DNA of 64,000 bases. Source: Deltaproteobacteria bacterium (GTDB taxonomy: Bacteria > Desulfobacterota > SM23-61). Within the stretch, counting starts at the first letter, position 1. Each line of letters begins with the position of its first letter. Below the pieces are notes generated by a model. The model searched no databases and was not told the DNA's origin. It was given only the letters and a program-made list of their open reading frames with translations. A program made the position numbers and the translations under genes. The stretch lies in assembly GCA_016875165.1 (NCBI GenBank), contig VGSF01000008.1, positions 20,775 through 84,774 on the forward strand, written 5' to 3'. Shown in pieces: positions 46,853 through 56,669 of this stretch.

Positions 46853-47590
46853 CTATTTTCCCAATAAATAATCCGGCTTCACGTGCTTCATGGCTTTGAA
46901 TATGTTTTCTTTCAATCCTTTGTGGTCTTCCTCCAACTTCTTAAGAAGATCTTTTACATATTTCCTTTTGGTATTTTCGGCACTCGGGCATCCTGTTTTT
47001 ACTACCGGAAGCTTGGCCTCACTGGCAAACCGTTTAAGAAGCGATTCTTCTATATAAGCCAATGGCCGCATAAGGTAAAAATCACCGTTAAAAAAAGGCT
47101 GATAAGGAAGCATCGTACTGATCTCCCGGGCAAAGAAAAGATTGAGAAGCAATGTTTCAATCAAGTCATCTTTGTGGTGAGCTAGGGCCACTTTATTGCA
47201 TCGGTATTCTCTGGCCATTTCAAAGAGTATCTTTCGGCGAAGTCTTGAGCACAAAAAACAGGGGCTGGCTTTGCGGTTGTATTCGCTGTGGGCCAGGGGT
47301 CCGATATCTGTCTTTTCTATCCGGTAATTGTAGCCTTCCTCTTTAAAGTGCCTCTCCAGGATTTGAGCATGTTTCCCATCTCCTCCATCAAAACCCAGAT
47401 CCACATGTACGGCTAAGACGTAATCTGGCCTGGGAACGAAAAGCATGGGCCCGGTTAAAAGTTTGAGGAGAGTAAGACTGTCCGCCCCACCCGAAACCCC
47501 CACTAAAACACGATCCCCTTCCGCAAGCATTCCATGCTGGAGAAGGGCTTGTTCCAGTCTTTTTCTAAGATGCAAATTGAGTTTACTCAT
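46853..47590 (-). CDS. ttcA: TtcA-family tRNA thiolation PP-loop enzyme
   Basis: The 245-aa enzyme has the PP-loop SGGADS at 33-38 and the cysteine pair PCFLCSRLRRK at 110-120 that holds the iron-sulfur cluster. AHHKDDLIETLLLNLFF is a TtcA/TilS landmark. TtcA makes 2-thiocytidine at position 32 of some tRNAs; other members of this group thiolate other bases. The start is ATG 47590 (MSKLNL). A MITE separates it from rsmA, with which it was probably translationally linked. Confidence 0.88.
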   Translation of the reverse strand: MSKLNLHLRKRLEQALLQHGMLAEGDRVLVGVSGGADSLTLLKLLTGPMLFVPRPDYVLAVHVDLGFDGGDGKHAQILERHFKEEGYNYRIEKTDIGPLAHSEYNRKASPCFLCSRLRRKILFEMAREYRCNKVALAHHKDDLIETLLLNLFFAREISTMLPYQPFFNGDFYLMRPLAYIEESLLKRFASEAKLPVVKTGCPSAENTKRKYVKDLLKKLEEDHKGLKENIFKAMKHVKPDYLLGK

Positions 47591-47600
47591 TTTTCCATTA

Positions 47601-47902
47601 GGATCATCTCCAAATTAGTTGAGGCGCAGAGAGCCGGGATGGGTAAAATGTCCTGTACTTTCAGGGGATCGGAAGGAAAGTCATATTGCTGGCAATCATG
47701 AGGCACGCATCCCTCTTAAGCTGGGGCGGAGGTGTTCTTCTATCCTCCGCACTTTCCCGCCCCCGCTGTGCTGGGCGGAAGGCGAGCCGGTTGGATTAGG
47801 GAAGCGAATATCCCGCCGATGCTTGCGGCGCAATCTGCCTTTCCTTCCGATCCCTTGCCTAATTTTGATAAAATATTCAATCAAATAATTTGGAGATGAT
47901 CC
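47601..47902. mobile_element. MITE-like element with 8-bp target duplication (GGATCATCTCCAAATTA ends)
   Basis: The 302-base element has 17-base perfect terminal inverted repeats GGATCATCTCCAAATTA, extended by TTGA after one mismatch. It is flanked on both sides by TTCCATTA (47593-47600 and 47903-47910), an exact 8-base target duplication. Inside are long palindromic stretches and no transposase. It lies between rsmA and ttcA. Removing the element and one copy of the duplication restores a 20-codon frame running from the ATGA overlap with rsmA to the ATG of ttcA. Confidence 0.9.
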
Positions 47903-47955
47903 TTCCATTATGGTAACTTTTCTCTTTCCATGGTCAAAAAGGGCGTCGTCATCGC

Positions 47956-48795
47956 TCATGAAAGCGCTGCCAGCCTCTGGGCCAGGTCGCGAAACTGCTC
48001 CAAGGAAAGCGTTTCCCCCCTCGATAGAGGGGATATTTTAACAGACTGCAGGGCATCCTGAATCTTTTTCAGGTCAACGTGGGAGAAGCTCCCCAGCCTA
48101 AGGGCATTGGCCAGGGTCTTCCTCCGGTAGGTAAAAGCCGACCGGATAATTTGTTGTAGAATTTTTTCGTCTGGCACATCTACGCTCGGCATCTGTAAAA
48201 TATCCAGCCTTACAACCGCAGATTCCACTTTCGGTTGGGGGTAGAAGGCCTGAGGGCCGACAGCGAAAGCGATTTGAGCCCGGGTATAAAGCTTGGACCA
48301 TAGGCTTAACGGACCGTAATCTTTTGTTCCCGGGTGGGCAACAACTCTTTTGGCCACTTCCATCTGGAGCATCAGGACGTAAATGGAAAAATAGCGCCGT
48401 TCTTGAAAGAGGCGGAAAATCATCGGGCTGGAGATTTCGTAAGGAAGGTTGGCCACTACTTTCATCTGCCGTTGCCATTTCCCGTACAGAGGGGCAAAGT
48501 CAAACTGCAAAGCATCCGCCTGAATCACTTCTACACAATCACGGCAAAAAAACTGTTTCTTAAGTTCCCTAACTAACCGGGGATCCAATTCTATGGCATA
48601 GACTTTCCGAACCCGCTTGGCCAAAGGAACGGTCAAGCTGCCCAGACCTGCCCCGATTTCCACAACGACATCCTCAGGCGTAAGGGCGGCGCAATCCACG
48701 ATCCGGCTGAGAATCTGCGGATCAGTGACGAAATGCTGCCCGAGCCTTTTTCTCGGCCGAATTTGTAGTTCCCTAAGTTGTCTTCGGATGGACAT
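47956..48795 (-). CDS. rsmA: 16S rRNA (adenine(1518)-N6/adenine(1519)-N6) dimethyltransferase
   Basis: The 279-aa KsgA/RsmA protein dimethylates two adenines at the 3' end of 16S rRNA. It has RLGQHFVTDPQIL, SAM motif VVEIGAGLGSLTVPLA, and the catalytic NLPYEISSPMIFRL, then AFTYRRKTLANAL. Its ATG lies inside the end of the DUF2062 gene (23-base overlap). Confidence 0.95.
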   Translation of the reverse strand: MSIRRQLRELQIRPRKRLGQHFVTDPQILSRIVDCAALTPEDVVVEIGAGLGSLTVPLAKRVRKVYAIELDPRLVRELKKQFFCRDCVEVIQADALQFDFAPLYGKWQRQMKVVANLPYEISSPMIFRLFQERRYFSIYVLMLQMEVAKRVVAHPGTKDYGPLSLWSKLYTRAQIAFAVGPQAFYPQPKVESAVVRLDILQMPSVDVPDEKILQQIIRSAFTYRRKTLANALRLGSFSHVDLKKIQDALQSVKISPLSRGETLSLEQFRDLAQRLAALS

Positions 48796-49306
48796 CTATT
48801 CCCTCTGGCCTTTTGCGTCTTTTTTCCCGGTAGAGAAGAATTATTTGCTTGGTGATAAAATATGACGGAATAGCCAAAATAAAACCATTGACTATCCCCC
48901 CGAATAAAAGGGGGTAAGAGACATGCCAACCCAATTCGATAAGGCGGGGGAAGGAAAAATTCGACAGGGAGAAAGAAGGGTCTGGAGCTCCTGTTAACGC
49001 CTGCCCGACTTTATAGTCCAAAATGTAGATAAAAGGGAGAAAAAAAGGATTGGCCACCCATACGCCCAAGGCCGCGGCCAGCTTACTTTTCTTGAGAAGG
49101 AAAGCAAATAAAACCGCCAAAACCGTGTGCAGGGGGACCGTAGGGGTCATCCCCACGAAAACTCCGATAGCCACCCCTCCGGCGACCTCTCCGGGTTGCC
49201 CTTTTAACCTGAGGAGTCTAAGGTAAAAAAGGCGAAAATTCCTTTTCCACCGAGTCCATCGTTCTTTGCCCCTGGTTCTCCATCCCAGTTCATTATCTCT
49301 TTCCAC
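48773..49306 (-). CDS. DUF2062 membrane protein
   Basis: The 177-aa inner-membrane protein has the DUF2062 pattern: GQPGEVAGGVAIGVFVGMTPTVPLH, LKKSKLAAALGVWVANPF and a final helix (IVNGFILAIPSYFITKQIILL). The function is unknown. The start is GTG 49306. It lies six bases after tsaD and overlaps rsmA. Confidence 0.9.
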   Translation of the reverse strand: MERDNELGWRTRGKERWTRWKRNFRLFYLRLLRLKGQPGEVAGGVAIGVFVGMTPTVPLHTVLAVLFAFLLKKSKLAAALGVWVANPFFLPFIYILDYKVGQALTGAPDPSFSLSNFSFPRLIELGWHVSYPLLFGGIVNGFILAIPSYFITKQIILLYREKRRKRPEGIDVHPKTT

Positions 49307-49312
49307 AGACCA

Positions 49313-50332
49313 TTACCTTTGATGGCTTCCACTAAACCGGGAATAGGCGTTCAGCCTAAGGTCGGAGCGTTGTCCTTCCATAAGACGATGGAAACCGGCC
49401 GCAGCCACCATAGCGGCATTATCCGTACAAAGGGCAGGCGGAGGAAAGTGTACGGCAATCCCGGATGAATTTCCCTCCTCGAAGAACCTTTCCCTCAAGC
49501 GGGAATTGCAGGCTACCCCTCCGACCACGACTCCCTCTTTAATTTCCTCTCGTCTGGCCGCGCGCAGAACCTTCTTTACCAGGGTATCTACCACTGCTTC
49601 CTGGAAAGAGGCGGCGATTTCCCGAATCTGAATTGAGGAGAGTTTTCTTCCTAAATCTTTAATATGCTGGAGAACGGCGGTTTTAAGACCGCTAAAACTA
49701 AAGTCCAGGGAATGGGGCTCAAGCAGGGTGCGGGGAAAAGGAATAGCTTTCCGGTCTCCTTCTCTGGCCAGGCGGTCGATGATCTGTCCTCCGGGGTAAC
49801 CCAAGCCCATAAGCTTGGCCACTTTATCAAAAGCTTCCCCGGCCGCATCATCCCTGGTTTGCCCGAGCAAAAACATGCGGGTTTGGCTTTCCACCCGGAA
49901 AAGGCTGGTATGACCGCCGGAGACGACCAGGGCGATTAAAGGAAATTTTAATGAAGGTGAAGAGAGAAACGCCGCCGCAATATGGCTTAAGATATGGTTG
50001 ACCCCCACCCAGGGGACCTTGAGCACGTAAGCCAGGGACTTAGCGGCAGATATTCCCACTAAGAGCGAGCCCACCAGGCCAGGGCCCTGGGTTACCGCTA
50101 TGGCGTCAATTTCCTTAAGGCCGTTACCGGATCGGGCTAAGGCTTCATCGATAACCGGCAGGATGAATTCCACATGCTTGCGCGAGGCTATTTCAGGGAC
50201 GACTCCTCCATATTTGCTGTGTAAGGCCACTTGCGAGGCCACAATATTGGAAAGAATCTCCCGGCCATCCATCACAATGGCCGCAGACGTTTCATCGCAG
50301 GATGATTCGATTCCTAAAACTTTCATAGTCAT
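49313..50332 (-). CDS. tsaD: tRNA threonylcarbamoyladenosine transferase TsaD
   Basis: The 339-aa metalloenzyme transfers the threonylcarbamoyl group to A37 of tRNAs. It has VLGIESSCDETSAA, VNHILSHIAAAF (metal-binding histidines), VVSGGHTSL and DFSFSGLKTA, GGVACNSRLRE. TsaE is at 27122. The start is ATG 50332; a second ATG six bases inside is equally possible. Confidence 0.95.
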   Translation of the reverse strand: MTMKVLGIESSCDETSAAIVMDGREILSNIVASQVALHSKYGGVVPEIASRKHVEFILPVIDEALARSGNGLKEIDAIAVTQGPGLVGSLLVGISAAKSLAYVLKVPWVGVNHILSHIAAAFLSSPSLKFPLIALVVSGGHTSLFRVESQTRMFLLGQTRDDAAGEAFDKVAKLMGLGYPGGQIIDRLAREGDRKAIPFPRTLLEPHSLDFSFSGLKTAVLQHIKDLGRKLSSIQIREIAASFQEAVVDTLVKKVLRAARREEIKEGVVVGGVACNSRLRERFFEEGNSSGIAVHFPPPALCTDNAAMVAAAGFHRLMEGQRSDLRLNAYSRFSGSHQR

Positions 50333-50338
50333 AATGAG

Positions 50339-51487
50339 TCATCTTCTTGTCCGGGTTATTTCTGAAAGAGCCCTCAACAGGGCATCTACGTCCTCTGGGG
50401 TGTTGAAAAATCCCAAACTGACCCGGACAGCGCCGTTGGGGAATGTTCCCATGGTCCTATGGGCCTGGGGAGCGCAATGCAAGCCGGTACGGACCAATAT
50501 ATCATAAAGGTCGTCAAGTATAAATCCAACTTCTACCGGTTCCAGAAAATTTAGGTTGAAAGAAATTACCGGAACCCGTTTTCCCGCTTCCAGCGGACCA
50601 TAAAGGCGGATCCCTTTAATCTTTTTTAATCCTTTAAGCAAGCGTTGGGTAAGTAATTGTTCTTTTTTCCAAATTCTTTCAACCCCTTGATCCAAAACAA
50701 AAGAAACCCCAGCGCCCAGGCCGGCAATTCCGGGGGTGTTTAACGTGCCGCTTTCAAACCGCTGAGGCAGAGCTTCTGGTTGTTCGTAGGATTCCGAGTC
50801 TGTTCCCGTGCCCCCCTCTTTTAAAGGCTTTAATTCAACCTCTTGGGAAATATACAAGAATCCAGTTCCCTGAGGACCGTAAAGAGATTTATGGCCGGGA
50901 GAGGCTAAAAGATCTATATGCATCCTTTGCACGTCTATCGGCACAAGTCCAGCGGTCTGAGCAGCATCCACCAGAAACAGAATTCCCCGGGAGTGGGCGA
51001 AGGCGCCCACTTCTTCAATCGGCAAAAGGGAGCCGATGACATTTGAGGCGTGGGTGAGGACGATAAGCTTCGTTTTTCGCCCGATGCTCTTTTTGAGCAA
51101 ACGGAGGTTCAGATGACCCTGACGGGAACAGGGAACCTGACTGAACTGTACCCCTGCCCTTTCCAGCGCTTTTAGCGGCCGAATGACCGAATTATGTTCG
51201 ACGGAAGAGGTGATAACGTGATCTCCAGGCGACAACGTTCCTTTAAGGCCCAGGTTTATGGCTTCCGTGGCGTTACAGGTAAAAATCACGCGCCTAGCTT
51301 CGGAAATGTTGAAAAGCAAGGCGATCTTCTCCCGGGTTTCGCTGATGATCTGGTTCGCCTTTCTGGCTAATTTGTGCTCGGAACGGCCTGGATTGGCGCC
51401 AATCCGGGTCACCATCCGGTTCATGGCGCGGCAGACGGCCGCTGGTTTAGGGAAAGACGTAGCTGCCTGGTCTAAATAAATTGACAC
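50339..51487 (-). CDS. Cysteine-desulfurase-like class V aminotransferase
   Basis: The 382-aa PLP enzyme starts SIYLDQAATSFPKP, has the PLP lysine in SPGHKSLYGPQGTG and a cysteine in VRTGLHCAPQAHRTMGT, in the position of the sulfur-accepting cysteine of the SufS-like group. It probably removes sulfur from cysteine (or selenium from selenocysteine) for clusters or tRNA thiolation; ttcA nearby is a plausible consumer. The start is GTG 51487, and tsaD follows after six bases. Confidence 0.9.
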   Translation of the reverse strand: MSIYLDQAATSFPKPAAVCRAMNRMVTRIGANPGRSEHKLARKANQIISETREKIALLFNISEARRVIFTCNATEAINLGLKGTLSPGDHVITSSVEHNSVIRPLKALERAGVQFSQVPCSRQGHLNLRLLKKSIGRKTKLIVLTHASNVIGSLLPIEEVGAFAHSRGILFLVDAAQTAGLVPIDVQRMHIDLLASPGHKSLYGPQGTGFLYISQEVELKPLKEGGTGTDSESYEQPEALPQRFESGTLNTPGIAGLGAGVSFVLDQGVERIWKKEQLLTQRLLKGLKKIKGIRLYGPLEAGKRVPVISFNLNFLEPVEVGFILDDLYDILVRTGLHCAPQAHRTMGTFPNGAVRVSLGFFNTPEDVDALLRALSEITRTRR

Positions 51488-51608
51488 AAGTATCGGTCCT
51501 TAATTTTGATGATGTCCATTCTCGAGGTTTTTCCAGAAACGGACGGCAGAAGAAAAACCTTCAGCTTACCGCTTTGGCAACCACCTAAGCCTTTTCCGTA
51601 GAGGCAGG

Positions 51609-52823
51609 TTAGCCCCCCACAATGGAGGCCATCTGAAATATGGGAAGGTACATGGCTATGACCAAAGCTCCGATCGCTCCTCCGAGGAAAACCATCAGTA
51701 GCGGTTCCAGCAAAGAAGTGAGGCCAGCAACGGCTGCGTCCACTTCGTCATCGAAAAAGTCGGCGATTTTGCTCAACATCGAGTCCAGGGCGCCGGTGGA
51801 TTCCCCCACAGAGATCATCTGCACGACCATGGGAGGGAAAATTCCGCTGACCCCCAGAGGTTCAGCGATGGTTTTTCCTTCGCTGATGCTCACTTTCGTC
51901 TTCAAAATAGCCTTCTCGATGACTTTGTTTCCGGAAGTGCGGGCGACGATTTCCAGACCTTCGAGGATGGGAACGCCGCTGGAAAGCATCGTGCTCAGGG
52001 TGCGGGTGAATTTGGCGATGGCCACTTTTTTGATCAGTTCTCCAATAACGGGAATTTTGAGCAGGGAGCTATCCACGGTTTCCCGGCCTGATTCGGTCCG
52101 GTAGTAGCGCTTGAAAAAAAAGAAAAGAGCGAAAAGTAAAGCAAGCACGAGGAGAAAATACCGGCGCATAAATTCACTCAGATTGATAACCAATTGGGTA
52201 AACGTAGGGAGAGTTCCCCCCATATCGGCAAACATCTTCTGGAAGACAGGAATCACGAAGATCAGGAGGCTGGCAACTACGATTAGGGCGATGGCCATGA
52301 CCGCGGCTGGATAGACCATGGCGCCTTTGACCTTTTTCTTCAGGTTCATCGCCTTTTCTATGTAAGCGGCCAGTCGGTTAAGAATTGTGTCCAGGATTCC
52401 ACCAGCTTCTCCGGCAGCAACCAGGTTGCAGAAAAGATCATTGAAAACTCGTGGGTGCTTACGCAAGGCGTCCGCGAAGGTGGACCCGGCCTCCACATCT
52501 CCTTTAACCCGGATGAGGGTTTCTTTAAAAAATGGATTATCTTGCTGGCTGGAAAGAATTTCCAGGCACTGAACCAGCGGCAGGCCGGCGTCGATCATCG
52601 TGGCGAATTGCCTGGTGAAGATAACAATCTCCTTCTCGTTGACTTTTTTCCGCTTAAATAAAGTAATTCCTTTCAGGATGTCTTTGGGCTTAGCCTGGAT
52701 CTTAATCGCCTGGATCTGCTGCCGGCGGAGCTGCATTCTTACCGCAGCTTCGTTAGCGGCTTCAATCTCTCCCTTTTCGATCGTCCCTTTACGGGATCGC
52801 CCTTCCCAGACATAAACGTCCAT
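51609..52823 (-). CDS. pilC: Type IV pilus platform protein PilC (type II secretion F family)
   Basis: The 404-aa inner-membrane platform protein has two T2SSF domains, each with the IFTRQFATMIDAGLPL / KFTRTLSTMLSSGVPI landmark, and three membrane segments (AVMAIALIVVASLLIFVIPVF, YFLLVLALLFALFFF, and near the C-terminus). The N-terminal cytoplasmic region matches PilC. It lies 245 bases behind pilB, with palindrome A8 between them. Confidence 0.94.
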   Translation of the reverse strand: MDVYVWEGRSRKGTIEKGEIEAANEAAVRMQLRRQQIQAIKIQAKPKDILKGITLFKRKKVNEKEIVIFTRQFATMIDAGLPLVQCLEILSSQQDNPFFKETLIRVKGDVEAGSTFADALRKHPRVFNDLFCNLVAAGEAGGILDTILNRLAAYIEKAMNLKKKVKGAMVYPAAVMAIALIVVASLLIFVIPVFQKMFADMGGTLPTFTQLVINLSEFMRRYFLLVLALLFALFFFFKRYYRTESGRETVDSSLLKIPVIGELIKKVAIAKFTRTLSTMLSSGVPILEGLEIVARTSGNKVIEKAILKTKVSISEGKTIAEPLGVSGIFPPMVVQMISVGESTGALDSMLSKIADFFDDEVDAAVAGLTSLLEPLLMVFLGGAIGALVIAMYLPIFQMASIVGG

Positions 52824-52900
52824 CTGCTCCTCCCAAAACCCTATCGGTTTTAAATTAAGTAAACTAAAGTGCCTAAAATTGAAAAAAGGAAAGTCCTATA

Positions 52901-53065
52901 CAATTTGATGGCTTCGTTAAAAGTCCATCTGCGGCGTTGCGCTGCATCCTTCGTCGTTGCGGCGGACCTCTAAGTACGCCTCACTCCTCAGGATTTGCGC
53001 GCCTTGCATATGGAGCTTTTTACTTTGCCATCCCAATTTTGAGTTTTTACGAGATCATCACAATT
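52901..53065. repeat. Shell-and-core palindrome A8 (GCGTTGCGCTGCAT core)
   Basis: The shells TTGATGGCTTCGTTAAAAGT and TTTTTACGAGATCATCACAA enclose a third core type, CGGCGTTGCGCTGCATCCTT and TCCTCAGGATTTGCGCGCC. A GAAAAAAGGAAAGTCCTATA unit (short repeat family) precedes it at 52880. Confidence 0.75.
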
Positions 53066-53068
53066 TAA

Positions 53069-54766
53069 TTAATCTTCAACCGTAGTTTTCAAAACTTCTT
53101 CGATGGTCGTGACGCCTTCCCGTAGTTTCGTCACAGCGGACTGCCGCAAGGTTTTCATGCCCAAGCGCATCGATTCCTTCTTGATCTCCGTTGCCGCCGC
53201 CCCCTGAAGGATCAACTCCCGAATCTCCTCCTTTATGGGCATAACTTCATAGAGGGCCACCCGCCCCTTGTAACCCGTATTGTTGCAGCGCGAGCAGCCT
53301 GTCCCCTTGTAGCAGGTAAATCGTTGGATGTCATCAGGGGGAACTCCCAGATTGAGAAGCATTTGCGGGGAGACCTGGATGGGCTGCTTGCAGGAATCGC
53401 AGATCATCCGGGCCAGGCGCTGAGCAGCGATCAAATTCACCGATGAGGCAACCAGAAAAGGCTCGATGCCCATATTAAGCAAGCGGTTGATTGTGCTGGG
53501 AGCATCGTTTGTATGCAGCGTGCTCAAAACAAGGTGGCCGGTGAGGGCGGCCTTGATAGCGATCTCCGCGGTCTCAAAATCGCGAACCTCCCCCACCATA
53601 ATGATGTCAGGGTCCTGGCGCAGAAAAGAACGAAGGGAGCTGGCAAAAGTTAAACCAATTTCTTCATGCATCTGCACCTGGTTGATGCCCATGAGGTTAA
53701 ATTCCACCGGATCCTCGGCAGTGGAAATATTTTCGGAGACCCGATTTAACTCGGCGAGCGCGGAATAGAGGGTGGTGGTTTTGCCGCTTCCGGTGGGCCC
53801 GGTGACCAGCACCATCCCGAAGGGTTTATAGATCGCTTCTTTGAAGTCTTTTAGGGGTTTCTCCTCGAAGCCCAGTTTGGTCATGTCGAGCTGCAGGTTG
53901 GATTTATCGAGCAAGCGCATGACCACTTTTTCCCCGAACAAGGTCGGCAGCACAGAGACTCGGAAATCCATCTCTTTATCTTTCCCGTATTTCAATTTGA
54001 TGCGCCCGTCCTGGGGCAGGCGGCGCTCGGCGATGTCCAATTTGGACATGATTTTCGCCCGGGAGATAATGGCATTCTTGAGTTTCATGGGAGGTTTCAT
54101 GAATTCCTGGAGCACCCCATCGATGCGAAAGCGTACCCGGAAAATTTTCTCGTAGGGTTCGAGGTGAATGTCGCTGGCCTTGCGTTTGATGGCTTCGTTG
54201 AGAATCAGGTTGACAAGTTTCACTACGGGAGCATCTTCGGAGGCCTGCTGCAATTCCCGGACATCGACCTCTTCGCTATCTTCCAAAAGCTCCATCTTAT
54301 CGGTTTCATCCATCCCTTCCATGATGTCCTTCAAAGACTCGGAAAAATCATAGAATTTATCGATGGCCGCCTTGATGGCGCTTTCGGTGGATACGAACAC
54401 TTCTACGTGGCAGCTGGTCAGGAATTTAATATCATCTATAGCCAGGATGTTTGAAGGGTCGCTCATGGCCACCCGCAGGGTGGAACCGATTCGTTTGATG
54501 GGGATGACCTGGTACTTGAAGACAACGTCCGGGGGGATCATTTTGACCACATCCTGGTCAATCTGGGCTTCAGACAGATCGATGGCCGGAACGCCATAAT
54601 GCCGGCTTAAAAAAGAGACAAGATTCTTCTCGGCTATAAAACCGAGTTTTACCAAAGAAGATCCCAGCTTGTTCCCGGAGATTTTTTGTTCCTGTAGCGC
54701 GTCCTCCAGTTGTTTTGTGGTGATCAATCCCTTGTTCACCAGCAATTCTCCTAACCGGACGCTCAT
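53069..54766 (-). CDS. pilB: Type IV pilus assembly ATPase PilB
   Basis: The 565-aa hexameric ATPase drives pilus extension. It has an N-terminal GSPII_E domain (LGELLVNKGLITTKQLEDAL), an ATPase with GPTGSGKTTT, the Asp and His boxes (VGEVRDFETAEIAIKAALTG, LSTLHTNDAPSTINRL), and a tetracysteine zinc site (CDSCKQP ... CSRCNNTG). The start is ATG 54766 (MSVRLGE), with AGAGGAG upstream. Confidence 0.95.
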   Translation of the reverse strand: MSVRLGELLVNKGLITTKQLEDALQEQKISGNKLGSSLVKLGFIAEKNLVSFLSRHYGVPAIDLSEAQIDQDVVKMIPPDVVFKYQVIPIKRIGSTLRVAMSDPSNILAIDDIKFLTSCHVEVFVSTESAIKAAIDKFYDFSESLKDIMEGMDETDKMELLEDSEEVDVRELQQASEDAPVVKLVNLILNEAIKRKASDIHLEPYEKIFRVRFRIDGVLQEFMKPPMKLKNAIISRAKIMSKLDIAERRLPQDGRIKLKYGKDKEMDFRVSVLPTLFGEKVVMRLLDKSNLQLDMTKLGFEEKPLKDFKEAIYKPFGMVLVTGPTGSGKTTTLYSALAELNRVSENISTAEDPVEFNLMGINQVQMHEEIGLTFASSLRSFLRQDPDIIMVGEVRDFETAEIAIKAALTGHLVLSTLHTNDAPSTINRLLNMGIEPFLVASSVNLIAAQRLARMICDSCKQPIQVSPQMLLNLGVPPDDIQRFTCYKGTGCSRCNNTGYKGRVALYEVMPIKEEIRELILQGAAATEIKKESMRLGMKTLRQSAVTKLREGVTTIEEVLKTTVED

Positions 54767-54990
54767 ATTTTCTCCTCTAAGAGTCAATTTAGTTAGTTAA
54801 ATATATAAGAATTTCAATGGAGTGTCAAGATTTTTCAGGTCGCTTCAAAAAGGCTTATCGTCATTTGGCAACGAGTCCTGAAGGGGTTCTGGCAGGAATA
54901 TTGTGTCAGGCCTTTTCTTTACCCTCGCAGCGGCTTTAATTACGGCACTATTATTGAATCCTCCCTACATCTTCCCGATCATTCCATTAT

Positions 54991-56595
54991 TTAACCCCGT
55001 GTTGGGAGGGGTCTTAATTCAATATCCATTGCCTCCCCCGTTTTTTTCAGGAAAATGTTTACCTTCCAATATTCGTCGTCAGTTTTAGGGAAGTCCCTCC
55101 GGAAATGGGCTCCCCGGCTTTCCTCTCGAACCAGTGCGCTCCTTACGATCATTTCTCCGGCGAGGAGAGCGTTTTCTACTTCCATCTTCTCGAGGATTTC
55201 CTTCGGGCTTTCGATCCTGGCCCGCGGCAAATCTTCTTGCTGTATTCTCTTCAAGGCCTCCATAGCCGAAGATAATCCGCTTTTCTCTCTCAAGATTCCT
55301 CCATCTCTCCAGAGAGTCTCTCCAATTTTTTTCCGGATCAATCTGGGCGCCAAACCTGCGGTTCTGGTTACCAATTTTTTCCGGAAAGAATCAAGACGCA
55401 CCTTGAGCAAATCTTGGGATCCCTTTAACATATCCTGCTCAATGGCCCATGCTCCTGCCGCTTTCCCGGCGCGATATCCAAAAACCATGATTTCACCCAA
55501 GGCATTTCCGCCCAGCCGGTTGGCCCCGTGAAGCCCGCCAGCTGTTTCACCTGCTGCATAGAGCCCGGCAATCCCCGTCCCCCCGTTTTGGTTTATCGAC
55601 ACTCCCCCCATAAAAAAATGGCACATGGGAGAGATCCGCAGGGGTTTTACTGAACCGGAAAAGTGTTTCATCAGCATTTCCCGCTGTGCCCGGGCTAGGC
55701 TATCCTGCAGCCAATCCCTCTCCGAAAGCGACCTCAGGTCGATAAACACCTCTTGCCCTCCCATCTCCTCTCTGAAGATGGCCAGGGAAAACGAATCCCT
55801 TGAACGGACCGCTACCGGTTTCTCCGTGATCCGATATTTTTCCAGAATATCCTCCCCTGATGAATTGATTACCCTTCCCATGTCCGCTAAGGGAGGAGAA
55901 ATGAGATAAGCAGGTTTATTAGGTTCGGCTAAGCCCACAGGGATAAACTGGACAAATTCCATATCCCGGAGTGAGCAGCCGGCATGGAAGGCTAAGGCAT
56001 ATCCATCCCCGGTAGCGCGAACCGGATTATCATGGCGCGCGTACAGGGATCCTCCTCCCCCATTGGCCAGGATTACTGCTTTGCTCAGGAAAGCGATTGT
56101 CTTTCCTTTTCGAAAATCGAACCCCAATGCCCCCGCCACTTTTCCTGATTCGGTCACCAGTTCAGAGACTATAACCCAGGGCATTGAAGAAACTCCCTGC
56201 TTTCTAACAGCTTCGGCCAGGATGTTGGCCAATGGCGCTCCAGCAGCTGTCGGCTTGCCCAGGCAGCGAAACCTCCCTTTCTGCCATTCTCCAACCAAGC
56301 CACTAAGCTCCAATTCCCGGACTCGTTCGGGGGTTTCATTTACCAGGATCTCGGCAAGATCCCGCACATTTATTCCCTTACCTGCCTGAAGGGTTAATTG
56401 CAGGTGGGTTTCTTTCGAAAATCCATCTGTGGCCAGAGTGAAGGCCCCTGCCGATAAATAAGTACAGGTGGATTTCCCGATAGGAGTCTTCGAGACCAGG
56501 AGAACTTCGGCCCCTATTTCTTTGGCAGCCAGGGCCGCCCGCATGCCGGCCCCTCCCCCTCCAATAACCAGAACATCCGTTTTGATGATTTCCAT
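54991..56595 (-). CDS. Fumarate-reductase/succinate-dehydrogenase-type flavoprotein
   Basis: The 534-aa FAD enzyme has the dinucleotide site VLVIGGGGAGMRAALAA at 8-24, the flavin-binding THR/TGDGYALAFHAG region, the substrate-loop MCHFFMGGV, and GLHGANRLGGNALGEIMVFG. It resembles fumarate reductase flavoproteins and L-aspartate oxidase. No iron-sulfur or membrane subunit gene is adjacent, so the exact reaction is unclear. The start is ATG 56595. Confidence 0.88.
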   Translation of the reverse strand: MEIIKTDVLVIGGGGAGMRAALAAKEIGAEVLLVSKTPIGKSTCTYLSAGAFTLATDGFSKETHLQLTLQAGKGINVRDLAEILVNETPERVRELELSGLVGEWQKGRFRCLGKPTAAGAPLANILAEAVRKQGVSSMPWVIVSELVTESGKVAGALGFDFRKGKTIAFLSKAVILANGGGGSLYARHDNPVRATGDGYALAFHAGCSLRDMEFVQFIPVGLAEPNKPAYLISPPLADMGRVINSSGEDILEKYRITEKPVAVRSRDSFSLAIFREEMGGQEVFIDLRSLSERDWLQDSLARAQREMLMKHFSGSVKPLRISPMCHFFMGGVSINQNGGTGIAGLYAAGETAGGLHGANRLGGNALGEIMVFGYRAGKAAGAWAIEQDMLKGSQDLLKVRLDSFRKKLVTRTAGLAPRLIRKKIGETLWRDGGILREKSGLSSAMEALKRIQQEDLPRARIESPKEILEKMEVENALLAGEMIVRSALVREESRGAHFRRDFPKTDDEYWKVNIFLKKTGEAMDIELRPLPTRG

Positions 56596-56669
56596 AACTT
56601 CCTCTCACTTTCAATACTATTACAATCTCTTTACCAGCCCCCGCTGAATAAATCAATAGATAAGCGCGC

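Noticed and set aside
47696..47959. An 87-codon frame spanning the MITE upstream of ttcA
   Set aside because: All but its first 20 or so codons come from the inserted element; it is not a real gene.
54903..55088. A small hydrophobic plus-strand frame after the flavoprotein
   Set aside because: Half of it lies opposite the flavoprotein C-terminus and it has no ribosome site.
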